DNA of 64,000 bases, taken from Tipula vernalis. Its lineage: Eukaryota > Arthropoda > Insecta > Diptera > Tipulidae. The position numbers and the translations under genes were made by a program. Positions 55,301 through 64,000 of the stretch are shown in pieces; positions within the stretch are counted from its first letter, which is position 1, and every line of letters starts with the position of its first letter. The DNA is taken from positions 26,805,653 through 26,869,652 of the forward strand of contig OY282560.1 of assembly GCA_958295665.1 (NCBI GenBank), given 5' to 3'. The notes beneath the pieces are model-generated. The model did no database searches. It was not told the origin of the DNA and saw only the letters and a program-made list of their open reading frames with translations.

Positions 55301-58300
55301 GGAAGGAGTTTACTCCACCATTAAAGAAGCTAAAGCAAGAGTCCCGCAGGGGAGTGTCTTAGGGCCTTTCCTTTTCGTACTGTTTACTAGCGACATACCG
55401 CAGACGAGCAATACAACTATCGCCACGTTTGCAGATGACACTGCAATTCTAGCTGTTGGTGACGCAATCAGTGAAGTCACATTCAAACTACAAACTACAA
55501 ATAGCTAAGTGGAGAATTAAAGTGAATGAGTCGAAGTCTACTCACATTAACTTCACTAATAGATCAATAGAACCACTACCTGTGACTCACAATAATATCC
55601 CTGTACCACATGCCAATCAAGCAAAATATCTTGCTATGAACCTTGATGCAAAGTTAAAGTGGAAAGTACATGTGAAAAAGAAAGCACAAGAGCTTCAGTT
55701 AAAATATAGAAAAATGTACTGGTTAATTGGAAGAAACTCTCAGTTATCCATTCATAATAAACTTGTGCTTTATAAACAAGTACTCAAGCCGGTCTGGACA
55801 TACGGTATACAACTATGGGGATGCACCAAAATCAGCAATCAACAGATAGTTCAACGATTTCAAAATAAAGTTCTCAGAGGAATTGTAAATGCCCCTTGGT
55901 ACACTCGTAATAGTGACCTTCACAGAGATCTCGGAATAGACACAGTCGCAAGTGAAATAAAACAATGTGCACAAAAACACCAGGAGAGACTCCATCATCA
56001 CCCTAACTTCGAAGCTGCAAGACTACTTCATCAAGAGGATATAATAAGAAGACTCAAAGGACTAAAACCTTTTGAGTTACCTGAATAGTCCGCACAATGC
56101 AACATCAACCAAAACAACACTTTATGGAAAGAACACATATGAGTGCTTTATTATTATATTGTCAGAATCAAACGTTGTTAGTAAACATTTTTATTGTTAT
56201 CATAAATAAAATATTAAAAAAAAAAAAAGAAAAAAAAAAAACTCCCAAATCAATCCCTAACTGAACATCTTAGCTCAATCTTCAGCTCAACCTCTAACTC
56301 AATCGACAACATAACGTCCAAATCTCCAACCCTACACTCAACCATAACTCAGCCCCAACTCAATTTTGAGCTCAACTTCTAAATCAACCCTCAACTCAAC
56401 CCTAAACTCAAGTCAAACTCTAACTTCCAAATAAATCCTCAACTGAAAGTCATCGTTCAACCCCAACTCAACGCCCTATTCGATAACAACTCAACCCCCA
56501 ACGCAACCCTCAACTAAACACCCAACTCAATCCTCAAATCAAGACGGTCTGAAAAAATATATGCGTACATGAACACAACTCAGAAGAAGTCAAGCTAACT
56601 TCCAAATGAAATATCAACTCAAATCCCCCCAATAAATCCCGAACCGAATAGCTGAATGAACCCCAACTAAACTCTAATCAACCCCCAAATTTACCAATAG
56701 TACTCCAAGCCCAACTCAATCTTAACTCGGCCTGCCCAACTCCCAAATCAACATGGTCTTAAAAACTACACGCGTACATGAACTGAACTCAAGCTAACTC
56801 TAATTCAATCATCAATTCAATACACAAATAAAGCTCCAGCTGAACTGCTCACTAAAGCATTACAAAATCCCAACTCAACTCTAACTCAACCCTAATTCAA
56901 CTTATTCGTCCTGTGACATTTCCCATTTAATTTCAAGCAACTTTTCAAGTTTAAAGGTTTTTTGAGAAATTTTTTAATTTAATTTCGTATTTTAAGTATT
57001 TTGTTTCAACAAACAGAGTATCTATCATGCATTATGCAGTTATTTATTTGACAACTAAATTATTTACGCTACCAACCCATAAAAAAAAATAATTCTTGAA
57101 GCTGTTTTTTGGGGAAAATATAAATCCAAAATAAATCCGAAATAAATCCGATTCCATATTGCTCAAGTAAAGACGACTTTTGTTGTTTTATCTCAATTCG
57201 AAAAAAATAATTCGCGACTAATATTTAATTAGCAATGACTTATTGAATTTGTGATTTCAAAATTATATCAGTTTTTCGAAATAACTTTCATTTAAGCTTC
57301 TAAAAATTCGAATTAAATTACCGTTTTGCATTGTTGTTTTAATGATTTTAGAAAATTCTACAGATTTTAACCGTTTCTTAGGCTTTGACTTTCGAGTCAA
57401 GCAGACGTGTTTTGTTTTAATTTTCTTGAAAAACAATAAATTAATTCAATATTTTTCCTAACCAAATTAAAATAAGCAAAGTTTTGTTCTGAAATACCTG
57501 AACTATAAGGATGCCTTCAGCAATGTGTAAAATAGCAGATTTTCAGGAAAGCTAACCAATAATTCACTCGCCGCCATTTTACAAGGTTAGAGAGCTAGAA
57601 GATAAACCATAATATTGCTTGAAGGAATATGGTATCGCTGCTTGCTGCGCCCATGGTTTATATGCAGAAATTTAAGGTTTACTCCTTTTTGTGCAATGAC
57701 ACACTATTGTAAATGAGCTCCTGCTCAAAATAGCGTGTCTCAAAATTTAAATTAGTAAATAAAATAAAAATAAATAAAATAAATAAATGAAAATTCGAAA
57801 ATCTAAAAATAATTACAACTTAAAGCTACAGAATATTTTCAATTTTATAAATGATTGATCAAATGCAGGTTATTGTTCAAATTGTTGAAATTGTGAAGTG
57901 TTTGGACTTTTTAAGATTTTAAATTTCGAAATAACCAGAGGCGGCAGTCTATGTAAACACGTAAAGAACTCGCATCTAGCAATCAACCTAATTGTCTCAT
58001 TTCGTTCTCTGCATCTAACTTTCAAATTTAGATACTTGCTAACAATTTCTATACGCAATATAAAATCGCAACAATTTATATTGGAGTAAAAAAGCAATTT
58101 AAGTTGTGCATGCAAGCGAGAATATTACAATAGAGAATATGATGTTGTTTGTTCTTCCTTGTTCAAAATTGTGTCAGAGCAATATTTAAACTTTTTAAGT
58201 ATATGAGCTCTCTTTTGTTTTATGTTTGGAATTTTGGGATTTTGGTTTAAAATAAAACCAAAAATTCAATGTTTAAATCAATCATCGAGGTTTAAAATAA

Positions 58301-60000
58301 TGAAATAATAGTTCTAAATTTTTGTTTCAACAACAACTTTACATTTTTGATTTATTTTGTTTTTTGTGAAATTTAAGATCGATCAACTTGATACTTGTTG
58401 AACAAATCAAAATCTTAGATGCGATACATAAAAAAGGTTGAGCAAATAATATAAAGTAAATTATCGAAAATTCACTTTAACCTATTTAGAATTAAGGTTT
58501 CTCAAAACGGGATTCCGAGATCCCTTGTTGGTCTCAAAAGTGTGACCGGGAAATCCCGGGCGGCACAAGAACAATATATTACAGTTAAACCTCGGTTTAA
58601 GAGCTAGTAGGGATTGGCCTGTCTTTGATTTCCGATTGTCCCTTAGATCCGAATGCAGAAAGTTTAAATATCCTTATAGAAGTATATCCATCAATAGCAT
58701 TTTTCAGTCAAATTCAGGTCGAATGCCGATTATGATGAATGGGGGATTCTAAAATGATTTTTCCATAAAGTTCTGAAATAAGGCCAATTAGGAAGAATAT
58801 ATTCCAGAACTTTTCTCAATATCATTTTAGAGTCGCATTTTCATAGTACAAATCAGATTTCATCATAATCGGTTAATAAAAATCCAACTTCCTTCTTAAC
58901 TGACCATATTCCAGCACTTCTTCTAAATACCATTTTAGATTCCCATTTCCATCGTACAAATCGAATTACATCATAATCGCTTACAAAACAGCCAAATTCC
59001 TTCCTAATCGGCTCTATTCCAGAATTTTATAATCTGTAGTATCCTGAATTTAATTATATTCTGTAAAGAAATCATCAAGTTCCTTCCCAATTGGGGCCAT
59101 TTTACAGAACTTTATGCAAAAATCATTAAATCATAAGAAATAGCAAAGTTCCTTACTAATTGGGTTGGATTTGATTTTAAATGATGTATGTATATGGATA
59201 AACTTCTATACGAGATATTCAATTTGGCTGTTCAATTCGGATAGTCGGAAATGATAGACAAACCAACCCCCAATTATTAGTCTCTTAAACCGAGGTTTTG
59301 TTTTTTCATTCTACAACTAGATGGTTTCGAACATTCTGCCCGGTTTGGTCTGTCCAGTTTGGTGGTTTTTTGTAAATTTATGAATTAAGTCTATTTTGAG
59401 AGTTAAGAAATTTAGTTAATTTATTTAATTATTTCGGAACCTAAAACGGTTACATAATAATGTCAATTAAAAAATTTACAATAATAGAGATTTTTATTTG
59501 ATACAGTTTAAGATTTTGGAAAATTTAGACGAGAGCTTTAGATAAGACGGATTCAGCAGTTTTACTAAAGTTTGAATAATATTTTGAATTGATAAGAGCA
59601 AGGTTATAATATATATGTAGATTGCTAACATTGGTATCAATTAATATTTTTTTATCAAATAATTAGCGATTAGCGAATGTCACACGTACATACAATAAAA
59701 TAATCAAATGAGTTATAAAAATATCAATTTACCTCATCGTCAATGGTTAATCCGGTTGGTAGTGTAACAAAATTTAAATAAACCAAGAGAAATAATATTA
59801 AACTACCGAAAAATATAACAATTGCCCACCATGTACGTAAACTATCTTCCTCTTTGGGGTTATATTCATTTTCAACTATTTGGTTAGCACTAAAACAAAA
59901 CAAATTTTTTTCATTGCAATATTGAATAAACTTTACATGATTTTCTATTAATTAATCAATTTTCACACCATTTTTTAATTTTTTTCCATAAATTTACCAT
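49370..60000 (-). CDS. ERMP1: ER metallopeptidase 1 (ERMP1/FXNA-type M28 peptidase), copy A
   Basis: Five exons on minus: 60000-59969, 59889-59733, 51972-51355, 51292-49990, 49929-49370. They sum to 2670 nt, 889 residues, near the human ERMP1 length. The order is a short cytosolic start (MVNLWKKIKK), one transmembrane segment (IVIFFGSLILFLLVYL), then a lumenal M28 zinc-peptidase domain with MNAHFDSVPTSPGAGDDGSM, FNGSEENNLQGAHAF, NMDCAANGG and YHTKFDALNSIP holding the two-zinc ligands. About eight further membrane helices and a C-terminal lumenal domain follow. It processes or trims proteins in the ER. The exon 1 donor (GTGTGA) is weak but conserved in copy B. Intron 2 is 7.8 kb of transposon-rich DNA. 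Confidence 0.85.
51973..53270. other. Intron 2 of ERMP1 copy A, 3-prime part
   Basis: Contains no coding exon. Around 52310-52430 a moderately GC-rich stretch with GTAGTACTGACGAAGTACTG repeats is probably an old transposon scrap. Confidence 0.4.
53469..54764 (+). CDS. Jockey-type ORF1 (Gag-like) protein
   Basis: 431 codons, open. A Pro/Asn-rich N-terminus (GISPPPPPPSI) precedes a coiled coil at about 75-120 (LERHNAELRNKIYEIEKL, LQRENKELKDALNAAMS). A basic linker with a repeated QLPTGSRHVQ/ELPTGSKNVQ follows, then an RRM-like/PRE_C2HC region (about 220-370). Zinc knuckles are CKKCQVYGHTQNFC, CVKCVGKHRTAEC and CVNCGEAHPANYRGC. It binds element RNA. The frame is intact while ORF2 is not. Confidence 0.85.
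   Translation: MNKTNSGNCTPGGNPANQLANPPSNEAGSKDSGVSQSLFNSPPGQPNPFKQQSRVGISPPPPPPSIANTLERHNAELRNKIYEIEKLTLNLNKDLKNLQRENKELKDALNAAMSEKETTKINNNNDHIEVMYETDEEELNRETGWILNRNKKNKKRKMSKSPQISPESKQSVEQLPTGSRHVQQEDKAQVPPEQKRSSNELPTGSKNVQLEKKVPRPPPVIISNCNNYQSIRNIMDNNHIKFQATAVNSGDIKINITDGDSYRKLTGALNEGKTTWYSYEDKQTRQPKVIAKKLHVSCKPEEIKEYLLEKKYKIKEVTQLLKRGDKTPPPLYMLSFERTEDIKNIYAISEILHMKVQIEAVKKSKLISQCKKCQVYGHTQNFCNKETRCVKCVGKHRTAECMKPKDTPPKCVNCGEAHPANYRGCVVIKEL
55040..56088 (+). pseudogene. Jockey-type ORF2 remnant (RT core and C-terminus)
   Basis: Begins in the RT with HQFGFREEHSTIDQVHRILD and continues IFLDIAQAFDKVW, ARVPQGSVLGPFLF and FADDTAIL. After a frame change at about 55500 it runs KYLAMNLDAKLKWKVHVKKK to the end (TAG 56086-56088). 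The endonuclease and the first RT motifs (about 400 codons) are deleted between about 54900 and 55040. All catalytic RT motifs that remain are intact, but the protein is split. Confidence 0.8.
56241..56930. repeat. Degenerate A/C-rich satellite (CAACTCAACCCTAACT type)
   Basis: About 690 bp made almost only of A, C and T on this strand. CAACTCAA, CCTAACTCAA and CCCAACTCAA words are spaced 10-20 bp apart. A longer unit containing GCGTACATGAAC and CAAGCTAACT occurs twice, at about 56570 and 56775. Confidence 0.75.
56931..58581. other. AT-rich intron sequence
   Basis: No exon or transposon gene found. Short tandem AAATAAATCCGA at about 57120-57150 only. Confidence 0.45.
58582..59300. mobile_element. 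Tigger-type MITE with internal repeats
   Basis: The left end CAGTTAAACCTCGGTTTAAG (58582) matches the reverse complement of the right end (CTTAAACCGAGGTTTTG to about 59299) over roughly 65 bp with differences. The CAGT...CTCGGTTTAAG pattern is Tigger/pogo-like. The interior has three or more diverged roughly 110-bp units (TTCCAGAACTTT, CATTTTAGA, TCATAATCGGTTA). No coding capacity. Confidence 0.65.
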
Positions 60001-60934
60001 TCTCGTGTATAGAGAGACGTATACAGTGGCCACACGACTAAAACACAACTAAGTTTCTTTATTATATACGAGAGTACTACGAAATTATTATTTAGCATAT
60101 GGTTGTTTTTGTTATCAATACACAATTAATTACAAATAACAGGTACATATTTTGATAACATGATATTAGTATTATAAGATTTCTTTAGTGCCAATTATCG
60201 TAATTGTAAAAAAAAGTGTCTGTGTGTTTTCCTTTACAGTCGAAGTGTACAAACCACAAATTAGAGACTGAATTTATGTATATAAAGCAATCTTAGGTTT
60301 AAATTTGATATATTGAGGTATCGAGATAGTGCAGTCCGCCGTTACGTAGCGGAAGGCGTTTTCAACACGCTGACAAGATTTTAATTTGTTGAATAAAATA
60401 AATGATTTCCACTCAAAGGGTATTATAAAATTTGTCATTTTAAAACGCCATTGTTAATAGGTCTAATAACAATGAAACACACAGGTTTTCTTTAATCCAG
60501 TAAATAACTTTATTATTTTTAGAGTTGTAGAACGTTTAGTTAATTTCTGTCAATAGCTATTCATATTTCGTCAATTCAATTCAAAACGAAAATCTGGGAC
60601 TAAATAATTATGTGCCAGATTCCTTCTGTTCAAGTATTGGTATAATGCCATTTACTCGAAAAGTTGAATATAAAAACGGCGACCGCGTGATGAGTGCTGC
60701 AATTGCATTAACTGTCGATCAAAAAGAAACTTAAACGATATTTAATCACAATCAGAAGGACTTTTTAATTTAATTCGTGACTGCAGGTAAAACTTCTTAG
60801 TACCGGCGACTTTCAGGTCAATATTCAACGTCCGGGAGGATAATGTATACATTTGCCAGTTAACGTTGGTAAATGAGGATAAATTATTTACTGTAGATTA
60901 TTTATGCTAGTGTATTTTTTGTAATTAAGAAAGA

Positions 60935-61090
60935 ATTAAGATGGAACTTTGCCGTTTCTGAACCGATTATGATGAAATTTGATATGAGCAATGGAAATGG
61001 GATTTTAAAATACTTTTTGGACGAAGTTCTGGAATATGGCCTATTTAGATGGAACTGGCTATTTCTTAACCGATTATGATGAAATTTAAT
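60935..61090. repeat. Second copy of the MITE-internal repeat, inverted
   Basis: AACCGATTATGATGAAATTT occurs at about 60960 and 61068, with GGAAATGGGATTTTAAAAT between. It is the reverse complement of the unit repeated in 58750-59030. Confidence 0.7.
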
Positions 61091-61439
61091 AATTACTTCG
61101 GTTTAAAAAGACCAAAGTATTGAATTCCTGTCAAAAATGATCAAAAATTTGGTTGGTCCAAAACCACTTTTCTCGACGTTTTGAAAGTCCCTGAGTCTAA
61201 AGAAGCAAAAAAAAAAAAAAAATAATGCCCGTCCGTCTGTCTGGATTTTTATTGGAGACGTATTGCAGAATCGTTTGCGTAGGTTCTCAGTAGGAGAAAT
61301 CGAAAAAAATTGAATATCGTCAATTACAGCGCCATCTATCATGAATCGACAAAAATGTTTCAATCAAATCCTACGTATTTTTAGCCGTAAAATCAGAATC
61401 TGCAATGAAAAATAGGGGTTCATTTTTTAGTTTCAAAGT

Positions 61440-61485
61440 TACCCCCCGCCCCACCTACAAGGAAGAGGGGGTAGGGGGGGGGTAC
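61440..61485. repeat. C-run/G-run hairpin
   Basis: ACCCCCCGCCCCACC and, 10 bases on, AGGGGGTAGGGGGGGGGT form a long GC stem in otherwise AT-rich DNA. Confidence 0.7.
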
Positions 61486-62281
61486 TAATTTGATCACTAA
61501 TGTATTTCTTCCACGGAATAATTAAATTTTTATCTTTACCATTTTTTTCGTAGAGTGCTTATTTTCCGGGATATTTGAGTGTATCAGGTTAAAAAAATCA
61601 GCCGGTATAAAGAAACCGAAATCGATTTGACATCTGCACCTGTGAAAATCTTTGAGTTTAAATTAGGCTTAACCTAATTTTGAATAATTTCGTAAATTTT
61701 TTTAACATTATTGTTACTATTGATTTAACGTTGTGTCATTAAAAATATAACTGTCGTTCTAGGCATTCACAATAATCTTCATAACGATCTGTTGAGATCT
61801 ATCTACTTGATTTCCTTGGTATTATCCGACCGAAACCTTAAACCATAAACAAAGTTTCTTCAAATATAATTAATGCTACGGGTACTTAATCGTAAACATA
61901 CAATAAAATAGCCGTTACAGTTGACCTAGCTAAATCTCATCAACCTTCACCAAAGTAATAGTTGGACTTCACTGTCTCGAAACCAATTCTCTAAGCAAAT
62001 TTAAACTTACGAGTAAGTTAATTCTGTTTTCTCGCACTTTTACAATGAAAATGTTATCAAATCAAATTTATTTTTATTTGCTTTAATTAACAATAACAAT
62101 CTCATTAATATTCCTACCATCTTTTACCCGTGTATTTACATACGAGTATACTTATCAGTTAATAATGTCGTAGTATCGCTGCATGTCGTAAAGTAATTTA
62201 ATTTTGCCCTAGTCTAGTCACACTTTGGTTTCCGTAAATGACATACATATATGAGTATAATACGTGGTAATTTACGCGAGA

Positions 62282-64000
62282 ATGGTGCGTTTGTGGGATA
62301 AAATTAAAAAATGGTGTGCAAATTGATTGTTTGAAAAATAACTTGAATTGATTCGTGAAATATACATTTTTTTTACAGTGGTCATCAAATAGTTAAAAAT
62401 GAATATGATCCCAAAGTGGAAGATAGTTTACATATATGGTGGTCAATTGTTATATTTTTTGGTGGTTTAATATTATTTCTCTTGGTTTATTTAAATTTTG
62501 TTACACTGCCAACGGGATTAACCATTGCCGATGAGGTAACTAAAAAATTGTCATAAGATATTGAATATTTGAACTACTAAATTCCAGTTCTTTGGATAAC
62601 TTTTAAGATCTAAATCTTAATATTTTATAAATACATTCATTTTCGACTAATTTACTAATTTCAGGCCGATCATCCAAACGAATTTATTGCTCAGCGTGCC
62701 TATGAAAACTTAATCAAATTGACCGCAAATGGACCACGAGTGGCGGGCAGCTACATAAATGAAGTAGTAACCGTAAAATTACTACAAAACATTGTAAACG
62801 ATATAATCAACGATTCAAAACGAAATCCAAATATATCCATTGAAATGGACTTACAAGTAGCCGAGGGAAGTTTCAATTTTGATAGTTTCAAGGAAAATTA
62901 CGGGTCGACCGTTGTTTATAAAGATCTGCAAAATGTTGTTGTTAAAGTGTCACGCAATGATTTTGGTGTAACAACACCAAAACATAGTATAATGATGAAT
63001 GCACATTTTGATAGTGTACCAACGAGTCCCGGTGCTGGAGATGACGGTAGTATGACAGTTGTACTGCTTGAAATATTACGTGTTATTACGCAATCGGATT
63101 TTTTATTTAAGCATGCATTCATCTTTTTATTTAACGGCAGTGAGGAGAATAATTTACAGGGGGCACATGCATTTATAGCCACCCATAAATGGGCTGATTC
63201 AGTAAAAGCCTTTATTAATATGGATTGTGCGGGCAATGGTGGCAGGGAAATAATGTTTCAAGCTGGGCCGAAACATCCATGGCTGATGAATGTAAGTAAT
63301 TTAATAAATATTTTTTATTTAACTGTAAAATATTCTCACAGTTCCGGTTTTAGTATTACCGTAAAAGTGCACCACACCCTTATGGCACTGCAATGGCAGA
63401 GGAACTGTTTCAAGCTGATATGATACCATCGGACACCGATTATCGACAATTTCGTGATTTCGGTGGAATACCAGGATTTGATTTGGCCTACAATCTCAAT
63501 GGATACTTATATCACACCAAGTTCGATGCTTTAAATTCTATACCGCTTGGATCATTACAACATACTGGGGAAAATGTTTTAGAGCTACTTAAAGTTTTGG
63601 GGAATGCCGAAGAAATAGAAAATATTAAGGAGCACGAGGATGGAAAAGTTGTGTATTTTGACTACTTAAACTGGTACATGTTTTACTACACCGAAACCTC
63701 TGGCATTATAATCAACATTATATTTGCAATCGCAGCCATTTGTTCAATCCTTGCTCATGTGTTTCTATTGGCCAAGAACAAAGATATACCTTTAATTCAA
63801 ATGTCCGGTGAATTTGGTTTCACATTTCTCGCCCAATTCATATCGCTCGGAATCGGTATCGGCTTAGTACTCCTACTATCGATATTATACGATGCAATAG
63901 GCCAATCCATGAGTTGGTTAACATCATCCTGGTTAGTTTTTGGTTTATACATGTGTCCATTATATGCATGTCTCTCGGTCGGTCCGCTTTTATATCTTAA
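62282..64000 (+). CDS. ERMP1: ER metallopeptidase 1-type M28 peptidase, copy B (runs off the window)
   Basis: Exons 62282-62313 (MVRLWDKIKK), 62379-62535 (one membrane segment, WWSIVIFFGGLILFLLVYLN), 62665-63291 (lumenal peptidase) and 63354 onward, open at the window edge. The exon structure equals copy A. Residues match closely, with all zinc-site motifs kept (MNAHFDSVPTSPGAGDDGSM, GSEENNLQGAHAF, YHTKFDALNSIP). The peptidase exon is 9 bp longer than in copy A (NFDSFKENYGST against NFEDGYGST). Introns are 65, 129 and 62 bp. The two copies are a recent head-to-head duplication. The C-terminal half lies outside. Confidence 0.88.

Larger units (their letters stand above)
53271..56240 (+). mobile_element. 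Jockey-like non-LTR retrotransposon, internally deleted
   Basis: A GC-rich 5-prime UTR (about 53290-53468), ORF1, a decayed and deleted ORF2, a short 3-prime UTR and a poly(A)-like tail (about 56210-56240). It lies in ERMP1-A intron 2, antisense to the gene. Confidence 0.75.
60001..62281. other. Divergent intergenic region between ERMP1 copies A and B
   Basis: 2.28 kb that must hold both promoters. It contains TATAAAAA at about 60669, a fragment of the 110-bp repeat of the nearby MITE (60935-61090, opposite orientation) and a G/C-run hairpin (61440-61485). No gene. Confidence 0.5.

Noticed and set aside
60655..60700. TATAAAAA at about 60669 as the promoter of ERMP1 copy B
   Set aside because: It is 1.6 kb from the start codon with no exon in between that I can support; could belong to a transposon relic.

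Overview
The window is nuclear DNA of an animal, almost certainly an insect. It is AT-rich, has spliceosomal introns of about 60-130 bp, and carries insect-type transposons (Tc1, mariner, Tigger, Harbinger, R1-clade and Jockey LINEs, errantivirus-like and Mag-like LTR elements). It also holds four recognisable host gene models. A dipteran is the best guess from gene compactness and VHL/ERMP1 similarity, but this is inference.

Layout. 0.3-2.66 kb and 15.06-15.89 kb: two halves of one decayed DNA-virus-like (Polinton/adintovirus-type) island, including a CARD-like ORF and a P-loop ATPase stub. The halves were split by a Tc1-like DD34E transposon (2657-15063). That element was itself opened by an errantivirus-like LTR element (gag, pol, env remnants, about 3.0-13.7 kb), which in turn carries a complete PIF/Harbinger element (3741-7074). 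16.1-18.4 kb: two copies of a phenuivirus-type nucleocapsid gene separated by a deleted mariner. 18.4-20.5 kb: unclassified insertion with two copies of a structured motif. 20.5-21.8 kb: Tigger transposase. 21.8-24.7 kb: mostly AT-rich DNA. 24.7-33.5 kb: a coding-intact R1-clade LINE (minus strand) joined to a toti-like dsRNA-virus capsid gene (plus strand, 822 codons open), the pair bracketed by (TG)n tracts. 33.7-35.4 kb: Tc1-like element with an intact transposase. 35.8-39.05 kb: Mag-like LTR element with near-identical LTRs and an inverted integrase segment. 39.1-40.2 kb: decayed YqaJ/SWIM-type gene. 42.4-46 kb: hAT remnant split by a MULE.

Host genes lie from 46.9 kb to the end: VHL (minus) and TRAPPC2L (plus) share a 143-bp head-to-head promoter interval. 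A small two-exon membrane or secreted protein gene follows. Two ERMP1-type M28 ER metallopeptidase paralogues are arranged head to head (minus 49370-60000, plus 62282 to beyond the edge). The second intron of the minus copy has grown to 7.8 kb with a Jockey LINE, a degenerate A/C-rich satellite and a MITE; the same intron in its twin is 129 bp.

The most unusual items are the LINE/viral-capsid composite between (TG)n tracts with a candidate -1 frameshift site, two families of repeated hairpin motifs whose stems covary, the duplicated nucleocapsid EVE, and the inverted integrase in a young LTR element. No prokaryotic features, CRISPR arrays, rRNA or confident tRNA genes were seen.
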